From Forficula auricularia (lineage: Eukaryota; Arthropoda; Insecta; Dermaptera; Forficulidae), in contig JALMQS010000435.1 of NCBI GenBank assembly GCA_024734495.1, positions 62,001 through 126,000 on the forward strand: a DNA stretch of 64,000 nucleotides, in the 5' to 3' direction. The translations under genes and the position numbers were made by a program. This document shows positions 1 through 12,500 of the stretch, piece by piece (position 1 is the stretch's first letter; each line of letters begins with the position of its first letter). The notes under the pieces are model-generated. The model had not been told where the DNA came from. It ran no database searches and saw nothing but the letters and a program-made list of their open reading frames with translations.

Positions 1-373
1 AAAAAATCATGTTTGAAGATTATTTATGAACATGAAAATTGTAATGGATTGAGCAGTGTTTTTATATATAGTATTTTATAGATATCACACATGTGGCATG
101 TAAAAAATATTTTTTCGAGGAAACAACGCCAGCTCCTCTCTGGGGGGGAGCAAACAAACAAGATGCCCAATATTAGCTTTTTAGAAATCTTTCAACTCTG
201 TAAATATTATTTTTGGTTAAGGGAACAATAATTATAAACCTGGCCAAAAATTTAGATATACCAATCGGAGCACCAAACGGACATATGTTGCTAATATAGT
301 TTCGATACGTCCAGTGGTTTAGGTTTGAAACATAAGAGTTAGTCACAGCAACACGAGGTCGGGTCAGCTATTA

Positions 374-456
374 TCTATATAAATTTTAACCATAAAACGA
401 GAAGCTCCCCGCCAGGGGCTAGGTGACGGCGGGCCAAAGGCCCGGGCGTCAGCTAG
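374..456 (+). mobile_element. Very short non-autonomous Helitron-like element
   Basis: The 83-bp segment starts with TC (TCTATATAAAT), ends in CTAG, and lies between a host A (373) and T (457), as Helitrons do. A GC-rich hairpin (GGGCC-AAA-GGCCC, 431-443) sits nine bases before the CTAG, the expected place for a Helitron 3' hairpin. It is much more GC-rich than its surroundings and lies in the nardilysin intron before the first visible exon. It has no coding capacity. The length is at the extreme low end for such elements, so chance resemblance is possible. Confidence 0.5.
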
Positions 457-495
457 TTTAATATAAATATAATCATAATAATTTTCTAATTTCAG

Positions 496-581
496 AGTAA
501 TTAAACTTGAAAATGGCTTGACTGCTCTTTTAATATCCGACGTGGAAAATATTAAAGAAAATGATGAGAGTGAATCAGAAG
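496..581 (+). CDS. NRDC: Nardilysin exon 1 of those visible
   Basis: Follows ttttctaatttcag and ends G|GTAAGC. It encodes VIKLENGLTALLISD and then the start of the acidic stretch (NDESESE). This is the N-terminal beta strand of the first M16 domain plus the nardilysin-specific acidic insertion. It begins with the last base of a split codon, so an upstream exon must exist outside the window. Confidence 0.9.
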
Positions 582-3500
582 GTAAGCTAATAATTAACAC
601 ATTGATTTATTATTTATTATTAACTAATTAAATTAAAAATGTTTTATTAGATGAAAGTGATTCTTCGTCGATTGAAGAGGAGTCGGAAAGTGCAGAAGAG
701 TCCTCATCTTGTAAGGGTCCTGAATTTTGTGAAAGTATAGCTGATAAAAAATCAATCAAGATAGAAGAAAAAATGGTAAAACCTAAAATTATTATTATAT
801 TATGGCAAATCGGATCCTCTGGCGATGTTGGAATTTCAAAAAATATGTAATTTTAAAAAAAAAACTCGTTTTTATTTCTAATATGTATTAGTCCGGGAGC
901 TAGCAACGTCGGGAAAACAAGAATTTCAGGTCAGCTGATTTTTTGATATGTCGTTTCTTTTGCTCTTTCGGTTAGGGTCTGGGCTATCTGGCTGGCGGTA
1001 GCGGTTGCGTTTACTTCTGCGCATCCAATTTGTACAGGTAATAATACTAACTTTTGAAAGAATTTTAAGAAGGCTAATTTTTAATATTTTATCTTTAGAT
1101 AGGTTTAACAAACATCCATCTCTTATTGCCAGACATTTTTATCGTTGCTAATAATGTCCCAGACGCGATTTTTTATTGATTAAAAATTAAAAATTTTAAA
1201 TATTTCAGTACGTCTTTAATTTTAATATTATATTATTATGGCAAAATAAAATTCAGGCCGAAACGTCTCATTAAAGGTGTTTTATTGAACCCAGTGATTC
1301 CATCTTTGGCTGATACCTCCTCCTTCATCTAGTACAGTTTAATCACAGCCATCGTTGTCTTCTAATATTTTATCATCTGTAACAACAACCAAATTAACAT
1401 TAGTGTGATATTTTTCATTCGTTATATAATATTATAGTTATTATTAATAGATATTCTATTTCATACTTACTTTGTATAATAATATCTGCAACTGATGATG
1501 GTAATTGCTCTCCTACAAACCAGACAAAATCGTACCTATCATCGTTGATGGTCCAACCGGAAGCAACTGGGGATAAAGATGTTGGATGTTTTAAGTGAGC
1601 ATTTCTCCAAAGTTTTGTCACATAGCGAACCCTCAATAAATGCTGTTGCAATTCCGCTTTGCAGGGTGGCAAACTTGATGAGTTGAAGTTTCGAAATTTT
1701 TTTTCAAAGTTTTCATCGGATTTTTTTGACTGATAGGTACTTGAGAACAAATGAAATCGCACATCATTGACATTCGAAGAGTGACGAACTCCATACATTT
1801 GACAAATAAATTTCTCAAGGGTCACATATGTAGTTTCAAGTACTTCTTCGTCATCCGTAATAATGTTTTCAAGAGCTAATCGGTACTCTTTAGATTTCTC
1901 CAACAATTTAAAAGGCCTCACTTTAACTTTTCGTAAGAATGCTGGCGTGTAATCACACCCTGTGATTGCGTGGAAGCATGGTAAAGCTTGAGACAAAGAT
2001 TCACCAAGGATTCGGTATAATTCATTAACGTTAATGTATCGCTGATTATTTCCTACGCCCATATTCATCCAAATTTTCAAAGAAGCGTCCACATGATCCA
2101 TATTTCCCAGGAGAATAATTAAGATATCAGAGTCAGAACAGCGTATAACAACTTCTGCGTCAAAATTGACTTGACAAATATGAAAAATAATCCGAGAATC
2201 GGCTTCTTCGTGTTCTCCACATGATAATGATTCTTCAGTACTTCTAATAACTATGTTATTTAACACTCTATACGAATAACATTTGTCGAAACTAACGTAA
2301 ATAGTTTTATTACCAATGAAAGGTAACATGTCATCATTAGCCCAGTGATCAATAAAAAAGTTAACTAGAGCTTTTTTAAATTGTATGTTTTTAAGTTCTG
2401 ATGCGAAATTATGTGGCCGAATTTGATTAGGCCCGATTGATACTGGACTGGTCGATTCATCTCGCCTTGAACGTTCACAATCTTTAATGGAAGGTGAAAA
2501 GTATTGATCAAATACAATATCTATACGAGTAGATTTAAATTGCGAGATCGAATTGAGGAATTTTTTCGATATACCATCAAAGGTTTGAGGCACATCTTTC
2601 ATGAGATGTAACATAAAAATACCATCAACGATACTTATTATATCAAAAGATGACGGTGGTTGATTCATCGTGTTTCCCAATTTCTTTTCTATCAATTTTG
2701 CTAATTGTGCTTTATCGGTTTTACAAATTGAACCATCTGGATGGCACATTGATGTTGGCATCGGCGTAAGTGGAAATGGGTTCATAGGAGCTGCATCTTT
2801 ACTGGTGCACCCCTTCTTGCATTCGATTGCATTAAAAAAAAAAAAAAAAATGATAAAACTTTCTCAATATCGACCTAGTGAGTAAGAGAAATACCCAACA
2901 TTTGACCAAATAAATCTCTTTGCATTCGAAGTTCAACAACTTTATTTACAAGAGTTAGCTTCTTCTTTTTTGGAGCTAAAAAAAATTAAGCACTCGATTT
3001 TTTTTAATTGGTCTATCAAATCTGGTCTCATCTTCAGCACATTCACTGATAAACTGGTTTCTTAAGTCCTCGCCATTTTCTTCAATATTTATCAAAAAAT
3101 TGTCTGTAAACTTGGAGATGGTAGAGGGGTGGTCAGTATGTTGACTGTGGTCAAATTTTATTTATAAAAGGGTTCAAGAAATGTCTAATGAGGGTATTAA
3201 ACAAAGGATGTAAAATATGGAAATGGGAACAAAACTGGAGTTTGAGGGATTAGTAGAAAGGAAGGGTGAATCACGACTACAATCCTTTTAAAACTCCTTT
3301 GTATCCTATTATTATCTATTTTTGGGCCATGTAGGTATTTTATTTTTCATGTTAAAATTTCATCATTGAAACTTGAACTTCTGTAATGGTTTTCTATCTT
3401 GTTCTCAGCAATCTATTCTGCAACTGTCTATCTCTGACTAGTAGCATCATACTGGACTTTCTCGTTCTGATTCCTGTTTTAACAACTGAATTAGTGTCTG

Positions 3501-6500
3501 GCAAATTAATTTTAGGTTTTTTCACACTTAAATAACATAATATTAAAATTAAAGACGTACTGAAATACTTAAAAATTTTAATTTTTAATCAATAAGAAAT
3601 CGCCTCTGGGACATTATTAGCAACGATAAAAATGTCTGGCAATAAGAGATGGATGTTTGTTAAACCTATCTAAAGATAAAATATTAAAAATTAGCCTTCT
3701 TAAAATTCTTTCAAAAGTTAGTATTATTACCTGTACAAATTGGATGCGCAGAAGTAAACGCAACCGCTACCGCCAGCCAGATAGCCCAGACCCTAACCGA
3801 AAGAGCAAAAGAAACGACATATCAAAAAATCAGCTGACCTGAAATGATCGCTCGAAAACGTTGCTAGCTCCTATACTATATACAATACGGCCTTGCACTT
3901 AAAATTCTAATCAGTCGTCAGCAGAATTTTAAAATCGACTATATCGTACTATAATTGTGTAATCTAAGTTAAATTTTTCAGCGCATATACCTATATATGT
4001 CGGAAGGATTTCGTCCCTAGGTTTAGTTCAACTGCCCGGAATGCAATTTGGGCACTTGTGTTCGACTCCTGAGGGAACGATCCCATCTGAACTGAGATAA
4101 TATAGCTTGTAAGATATCTTTAAATTATTTTAATGTAAAGTTAATTTTTCATATTATGTTAAGGTGCGTCGGAGTAACAGGGTCTGATTTTACACTTAAT
4201 ATTGTGATTTCGACTTTTCACCCATTGAATGAAACCTTAGCAAGTCTTTAATAAATTACTGATATACATACTATCTTCTATCCTACTACATAAGTAGAGA
4301 CCGAATTCCTATGCAATTGCATATTTTGTTTGCCGCCACATACTACCCAGGGGATCAATTATCTATCCGAATCATGCATCTAGGATACTGTGGGTTAAAT
4401 TTTATACTGCATATTTTTGCATATTTGAGGAATATTGCATAAAATTGCATATTTGAAGAATATTGCATAAAATTGCATATTTGAAGGATTTTTTTGTCAA
4501 ATAATGCCTATTTCGCACCCAATACAGATTTTTTAAAAGTAAATTTTCGGAAAAAAAAATGAAGAAATAAAGCTCCTTAAAATTTGCCCCCATTACATTT
4601 AAGGAGAGATCCTTTTCATCGTATAAATCAATTTTAAGTGATGGTAGACATAATAACCTCTAAAGATAATTTAGAAAAATATTTGTAATCTAAACTATTC
4701 ACAATTACAATCAAATTTTAATAATTTTTTAGATCTTTTGTTAATTATATATTTATTTTTATTTTTTTATTTTTTAATCCCCTTCGGGAACTATAGCCCA
4801 TTTTGGCCATTGAGTTTTCGTGTGTGTGTAAATTATTGTAGGGATCAGATTATAGCCGGTCAAATATTTGAATTATTTTATTAGTTTATTATTTTTAAAT
4901 CAATAAGAAAAGCTTTTTAATATATAAAAATAAAAGTAATACAATACAATCGTGTCTATTCATTAAAACTCGTATTTTTTCGATCACATTTTTTGAAACA
5001 TTATTATAGGTAATAAGTAAAAATATATTTTTCTAGAGTGGGTTTCACAAATAAAACAAATATATGTTTTGAGTTTTTATCTCGATATATATTTCGGGTT
5101 ATGAGCCCATCATCAGGAGTTACGAGATAAAAACTCAAAACATATATTTGTTTTATTTGTGAAACCCACCTAGAAAAATATATTTTTACTTATTATCTAT
5201 TAAAATGTTTCACCTAGAACCGACACCAAATTCTTTAAAGATTATATTATTATAGGTATTTATTATGTTGATTTTATTCAAGAGCACCTATTAATTAAAG
5301 ATTTTTTTTTATATATTAAATATAATGCGAATTTTGTGAAATTTTTTACTCATTAAAAAAAGTAGGTACATATTTGACACTTGGTGTCTATAGCTTACTT
5401 TATCATTTTATTTCTTTCATAGCACTAGTTCAAATATATAGTCTTTTTGTCTTCAATTTGAATTTTTTAGTGCATAAAAAAATTTATTTTGCCAATTTTT
5501 ACTGCATATATTTGCATATTTCAACGTATTCTGCATATTACTTTCATATTTCAGCCTTTTTAACTGCATATTTTGGCAGTTTTTACTGCATAAAAATCCT
5601 GTCTCTATACATAATAAGTAAGAAAGAGTGATAGCTAGCTTTCAATTATAAAAATATTTTTTATTTAATTTTGGGTAAATGTTGAACCCACTGACTGGGG
5701 TAACTGGACCATTCTTTCTACATATTTCATAATTTATTCTGTTTTGGGTATCTGGCTACAACAATTACATAAATATGAATTTAGAAATTTAGACTCGTAT
5801 CGCTATAAGATATGGTATGAATGGTAAGGCAAGAAGCTTTGAATAAAAATAGTCATATTTAACTACACTTTTTCCAATTTTATTTCATTGTATTTGAGAA
5901 TTTTCAATTGAAAAATTGAAAATCTCAATTGTATTGCAGAAATCTCAATTTAATTTCAAATCTCACTTTTATATTTTAGAAAATAAACATATATAAACAA
6001 CTAACTAAACAATTATTGACATTTTCTGAAATACAATTGAGGTTTTGTGAAATTGAATTGAGATTTCTAAAATACATTTGTTCTAGGAAATCTTGGTAAA
6101 TAGCCTGGTTCCTTATATAAAATTTCGGACTTGCTTCTAAATTCCATTTAGGGAGGAGGGACAATTTTTAAATTTGAATAGGAAAAAAATATATATTATT
6201 TATTAAATTTTAATTTTACTTTAATTATTATGAATTTCAGGTGGCTTGTGGACTTTGTGTTGGTGTCGGAAGCTTTAGTGATCCTCCTGAAATTCCTGGA
6301 ATGGCTCACTTTTTGGAACATATGGTTTTCATGGGATCTCAGAAATATCCAAAAGAAAATGAATTGGAATCATTCATAGAGGTAGGTTTATTTCTATTAA
6401 ATTTATGATATTTCTATCAAGTCGGATATTATTAACAAATCTTATTCTAAAGCCTCGAGGTGGGGAGTGTAATGCTAGTACGCATTTTGAGACCACAACA

Positions 6501-9500
6501 TTTTATTTTGAATGCCATAAAAAACACCTTCTTCAAGGATTGGATCGATTTTCCAATTTGTTTATATCCCCGTTAATGAAGAAAGATTCAATGACCCGTG
6601 AAAGAGAAGCAATAGAATCAGGTTAGTTTATCTTCTTCATTTTTCATAAACTTAAAATTTAAAAACTTTGTGATTCTTACCCATTACTTTAAATGAACAC
6701 GAAAAATAAAATAAACTATTTTCTAGATAATTTATTTTTTATTACTTAGATGTGAATAAGGACATGGTTAAATTTTTAATTCCTTTTATGGGCCGATTTT
6801 TTAATTCTCAGATAAGTCCCTAGATAGCTAACTGAAGTGTAAAATTAACTGGCTGTTTATTATCAAGGGAATAAATATTTTCAGTTATCTTTTAACCAAG
6901 GAATAATCTATCTTTCCTTTTAATAATTAATTGGTTTTTTATTTTTAATAGCCACGCTATTTAATAGCTTATAACAAATATTATATATATTAAAATTAGA
7001 TAAATTTTAATTATTATTTATTGTAATCTTTAAAGAATTTGGTGTCGGTTCTAGCTGAAACATTTTATTAGATAATAAGTAAAAATATATTTTTCTAGGT
7101 GGGTTTCACAAATAAAACAAATATATGTTTTGAGTTTTTATCTCGATATATATTTCGGGTTATGAGCCCATCATCAGGAGTTACAAAGGAAAAAGTTTTC
7201 TTTTGTAACTCCTGATGATGGGCTCATAACCCGAAATATACTCGTATATCGAGATAAAAACTCATAACATATAGGTATTTGTTTTATTTGTGAAACCACC
7301 TAGAAAAATATATTTTTACTTATTATCTATTATTTATTGAGCTATACCTTTTCCAAATACATTTCACAAGACCATTTTTTTTTTAATTCTGCTCGGGCGG
7401 GTGGAAGAGGAGGATTAGTGGAGGAGTAGTAAGCGAAAAGTGTAAGAGTTTTTACGTGGACGTGTGTTACTTACTTATATATAATACGGAAAATGAACTT
7501 ACTTTTCTGAATTGTGTTTATTTTTATCCTGAATTAATGAAATTAATAACTCTACAAAATCTTTTCCAAAATTGCCTTTCATCCCATGTACTAAAATGGT
7601 CAGGTCTCTCTTTTACAACAGTCTTTTCTCTCGGGTTCAGGGTTTATATAGTTATCTTTAACCAAATTTTGTATACATAGTTTGATCGAAAGAGCTAGAA
7701 TTTTCAATTTTTGCCCCCCCCCCCCCATTTTGGGTGATTAGTTTTTGCATTTCTAGCCTTCTGGGGGTCCACAGAAGATGTATAGAAGATTTTGTTGAAT
7801 TTGGTCGAAAGGGCTAGAATTTTCATTTTTTGACCCGCCCCCCCCCCTTTTTTTTGACTGATATCATGTATAAACCACATTAAAAAAAAATTATTTTATG
7901 TTCTTTTCCAAAATATATTCAGTTTTTTCTAGTTAAATTTTTTCATTTTTTTATACCTCTTCAAAATGTGGGAGATTTATACCCCACCCTGTATAATATA
8001 ATAACAAACAAAATGAAAAATAATTCAGTATGCACAAACTACATAACTGTCAAACGACACACCACATAACCTCAAAATGTCATAGAAAACGGATAGATAA
8101 ACCTTAACCAGCCCCTCAAGAAGCAGATAACTTTATTCTTCAGTTAGCGGCTTTATTCGACAGATAACATCTATCTGACCATTGGAAAATTGAAAATCTT
8201 ATTATCCATCGATTAAACTTTATTCGACAGATAAAGTTCACTAACTGAGGATTGAAAAATCGGCCCTTAGTAAATAGTTAAATATAACTAGACCAATATC
8301 ATATGTAATATATTTTTATTTATTATTTCGCCGATGTTTTGGATCCTCAACGGTATCCTTCTTCAGGGCAGAGGCTAGTACACAAATATTAAAATCTCCA
8401 ACAATATTTCTTCATACAATTTGAACTTATACTACTTTCCAATGTTTCAAATCATTCTCAATCCAATCTCAGTTGAATAATAAATTTAAATTTTATGATG
8501 TAATAATATATGTGTTGTAAAGAAGAAGATTACCTTTGAGCTTTGAGGATCCGAAACGTCTACGAAAGAATAACAATTTATTACACCGAATTAAGTTTTA
8601 ATTTACAATTTATTATAAATATTTATTTTTTATTCTTTTTAAACTTTTTTAAAATAAGTTATGTTTATTTTTTATTTATCCCCTAAATATTTCATAAATG
8701 TTGGAAATATAAAATGATACCTACTTATATTTTAAAATATAATTATTATTTAATTTAATTGTAAAATTTCTTTTAAAAGAATTTCAGTTAATTATTGACA
8801 ATCAATTTGAATGCAAAATTCAACTCTTAAGTGATTTTGCTCAACCGAATACTCCAATTAGAAAATTTATGTGGGGAAATTTAGAAACACTTAAAGATAA
8901 CGTTAAAGATGATGATTTATATAAAGCTGTCCACGAGTTTCGTAAAAGACATTATTCTGCTCATCGTATGACTTTAGCTGTTCAGGTACACGTGTGAAAT
9001 AAATACAAATTCTCTTAATACTTTATTAATAAATTATTTCTAATTTTAGGCGAGTTTACCTCTGGATACTTTGGAACTCTGGATAAAAGCATGCTTTAAA
9101 GATGTCCCTAATAATAATTTACCTCCAGATGATTTTTCATCATTCACAGATATATTTGACACTAAAGAATTTAACAAAATATATTATGTAGAACCAACAG
9201 TGAATGTTATTGAGGTGAACCATTATTCTTTTTTATTTTATGTACCTACTTTGCATTAACAAATTTAAAAAAATAATGGTCAAAATAATGGATGAGAATC
9301 AAAGAGGTTGTCCTCTGCTTGATTCAAATAAACATACTCACTTATTATATACATATATCAAATATAAATATGTATACCAGGTGTATAAGTTTAAAACGGT
9401 GCATCGCTCATAGTATGCGTTAGTGAGCGTTTTAAGCTACTTTACCGACAGGTTATAACCTCTTTTTATGAGTTTGACATTTTATGAACATTAATCAGTG

Positions 9501-12500
9501 CAAATCACCAGTAATTTCATACAACAACATACATTTTTCCTTTGGTAATCATGTCTAGTTTCTTGTCCGAAAAAAGCATATGCGGGAAGCTCTGCTTTTC
9601 TGATTTAATTTGAAAACATCGGTTGCCGAATGCTTGTGGAGGCCTATGACGACAGTGCTTTATCGGAAACAACTTGCAGAGATTGGTTTCATCGGTTCAA
9701 AAACGGCAATTTTGAGCTGAGCGACAAGAACCGTGAAAATCGACCCAGGAACGTTGACGACCATCAATTACAATCCCTTTTGGGCCCAATCGCAAAAAAT
9801 GCTTGCCGAGCAATTGGTTGTTACTCAACCAACCATTTCCATGGGGCTACGTGCCATTGGAAAGGTTCAAAAGATCGGAAAATGGGTGCCGCATAAATTG
9901 AACGATAGGCAGATGGAGCGACGCAAACCACATATAAAATCTTGCTCGCCAGACAAAAAAGTCGTTCCTGCATCTGATTGTGACTGGGGATGAAAAGTGG
10001 ATATATTATGAGAATCCTAAACGCAAGAAATCGTTGGTTGATCCCGGCCAACCATCAACATCTTCCCCAAGACCAAATCGGTTTGGACGGAAGACGATGC
10101 TGTGCGTTTGGTGGGATCAGCAGAGTATCGTCTACTATGTGTTGTTGAAACCTGGTGAAAATGTCAATGCTACCCGCTACCATCAACAACTGATCAAATT
10201 GCACCGTGTTCTGCGTGAAAAAAGACCGGATTATCAACAAAGACATGACAAGCTGATTTTCCTCCATGACAACGCGCCATCGCTCACGTTAACAATAGTC
10301 CGAAACTACTTGGAGAGACTCCACTTGGAGGTGCTACCACATGCCGCTTATTCACCAGACCTGGCCCCTTCTGACTTTTTTTATTTATTTTTTTAATGAT
10401 ATTGATGTGAGAAGGAGATACACCAGAAGGTCCATCCCCTAAAGGCCTGTGTGGGCTGGCCCCTCCATCGTGAAAAGAACAGAGTAGAAGGAAAAGAAGC
10501 CGGGATCACGAGCCAAATCTCAGAAAGTTAGATATAGTCCAATTTACTAAGTTTTTAGGGGCTTCGAGCAGTGGTAAATTCTCCGCGCGATAAATTAGGT
10601 TAAATTTATCTCCCACTTTTTTTCATCGATGGGCCACGCGCTCGCAGAGCAGAAATTCGATTCTTATAAAGACGTCCGAAAATGGCTTGATGAGTGGTTT
10701 GCCTCGAAAGAGAAGGAATTTTTTTGGCGTGGTTTCAACAAATTGCCCGAGAGATGGAAAAAATGTATAGCTAGTGAGGGCCAATACTTTGATTAAATTT
10801 GATTTTGTTTTCTATGAAAAAAACATGTTTTTTTTTTTACTAAAAAAGCACCGTTCTAAACTTATATACCTGGTATATAAACACGAGCTTTTCATACGTC
10901 CCTTGGTTGGCCTTGCGGACAGCCTTTCGGGCCTCGGATATTTGACCTCCTCTGCTCTCCGTCCCCTGTCCTATTATTTATATATTAGGAAAATCTCATC
11001 GTTTTCAAATTTAATATAAATAAGGTCTAAACGTTGATGAAGCGAGATATGGCTGTCCACAATTTATAAATTAAAAAAAGAGAGGAATTCAGCTATTAGG
11101 GAATCCTCTGTAAAATAAAAAACTCCCAATTACAAAAAACGTTTCGGCTTTAATTAGATAAAGCCATCTTCAGTTCTTATGAGAGTATTTGCAAATTCAA
11201 TACATTTATTAAACAATGAGCGCAGACAGAGTTGTGTATTATCAAACACAAAATTATATACGAGGGGTGAACCACGATTGGAAATAGATGTACATGTCTT
11301 TGGAATTATGTGAAATTATTTTGGAATTCATTAGATAATGCCCCTTCATCTATTGTCTTCTACTTGGAAATAAAAGTGGAAGTGGAAGTAGGTGTACACG
11401 ATATCAGGTCGCGGTTCACCCTTCGCAGTGGCGTAGCCAGAAAAATTTCATGGGGGGAAGGGGGAGGGTGGGGTCAATCCACAAACCAAAATATTTAGTG
11501 GGAATTTTTTTTAAAACAAATGGTCCAGTTAAATTGTGTTTTTACCCCGAAAGTTTTGGGGTGGTTTTAATTTGTTCTACCATTTATGTTTTTGGGTGTG
11601 CTGAATCCGAATCTGACGTTTACTAACAAAGTTTTGTGACGGAACATTGTCAAAAATGCAAAAAAAAGAAGGGTTAAAAAATCTTATTTTTTGGCTGTTT
11701 TTTGCTTATAACTCGAAAACTATCAACTTTTCGTAAATACCTTCATTTTTCAAAACGAAAGTTTATAAAATTTCCTACAAATTTAATCATTTAGGTTTTG
11801 TCTCCGATCAACCGTTCGAGCTCAAGCGCTAGTTGAAAATTGGAGTATTTTTTTTGTTTACGCAAATCCCCTTTTTTCGTTTTTTTCCCATTTTGACCAT
11901 GAAAGAGCATACATTTTAAAACTAAATTAAATTTCCTACAATTTAAACAAAGTTTCATCTTAATTGGATAATAGTAACCGGTGCCGCAATGATGAGGTTG
12001 AAGTTTTGAAAAACGTTTACTTGGCCACTTTTTGTTAAAACTCTTAGATTTATAGATTATCCAGCATTTCCCTGACACTTTTGAGGATTCGGATCATATC
12101 CTCTCCGAAAAATGCTGGATATCTACAAATATAAGAGTTTTATCAAAAACGTGGTTCAAGTCAAAAAAACTTCCTAGAGAATGAGATAGGAATCAATTTT
12201 CTAGGATGAGTGGTTTTCATTTTATGAAGGAAAAATCCGATCTTTTGCAAAAATTTGCAGTTTCTCAAAATTTTAACCTCATTGCGGCACAGGTTACCAT
12301 TATCCAATTATGAAACTTTGTTTGAATTGTAATTTAGTTTAAAATTGTATAGAATGGTCTTTGTCGAAAACGTGCTCATTCAGGGTCAAAATGTTGAAAA
12401 AATCGAAAAAAATGCGAGTTTGCGGAAAGAAAAAAAATACGCCAATCAACTAGCGCTTGAGCCCGAACGATTGGTCAGAGGAAATAATCTAACTTGTAGG

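Larger units (their letters stand above)
896..3871. mobile_element. Transposon-like element with ~335-bp inverted repeats and a PIN/FEN-like ORF
   Basis: Both ends read GGAGCTAGCAACGT inward. After a 12-13 base non-matching spacer, a further ~310 bases match almost perfectly in inverted orientation (896-1232 and 3537-3871). Between them is one ORF on the minus strand (1415-2785, probably continuing to about 3000 before a retroelement tail interrupted it). No DDE transposase is recognisable. No clear target duplication flanks it. It sits in the intron between nardilysin exons 2 and 3. The element class is not one I recognise. Confidence 0.72.
4295..5607. mobile_element. hAT-like non-autonomous element (TAGRGMC ends)
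   Basis: The ends are imperfect inverted repeats (TAGAGACCGAATTCCTATGC and, inverted from the right, TAGAGACAGGATTTTTATGC). The flanks TACATAAG (4287-4294) and TACATAAT (5608-5615) form an 8-bp target duplication with one mismatch, as for hAT. Repeated GCATATTT motifs fill both subterminal regions. It holds a SINE relic and a fold-back element. No transposase is seen. Confidence 0.68.
9377..10873 (+). mobile_element. Mariner element, TIRs intact, interrupted by a SINE
   Basis: Inverted ends of about 27 bp (CCAGGTGTATAAGTTTAAAA and, inverted from the right, CCAGGTATATAAGTTTAGAA) are flanked by TA (9375-9376, 10874-10875). The transposase frame is broken by several frameshifts and by a SINE at 10376-10616. 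It lies in the intron between nardilysin exons 6 and 7. Confidence 0.9.

Noticed and set aside
926..1111. 61-codon ORF identical to one at 3657-3842
   Set aside because: Both lie in the two arms of one inverted repeat, so identity is automatic; no start context or motif supports a gene.
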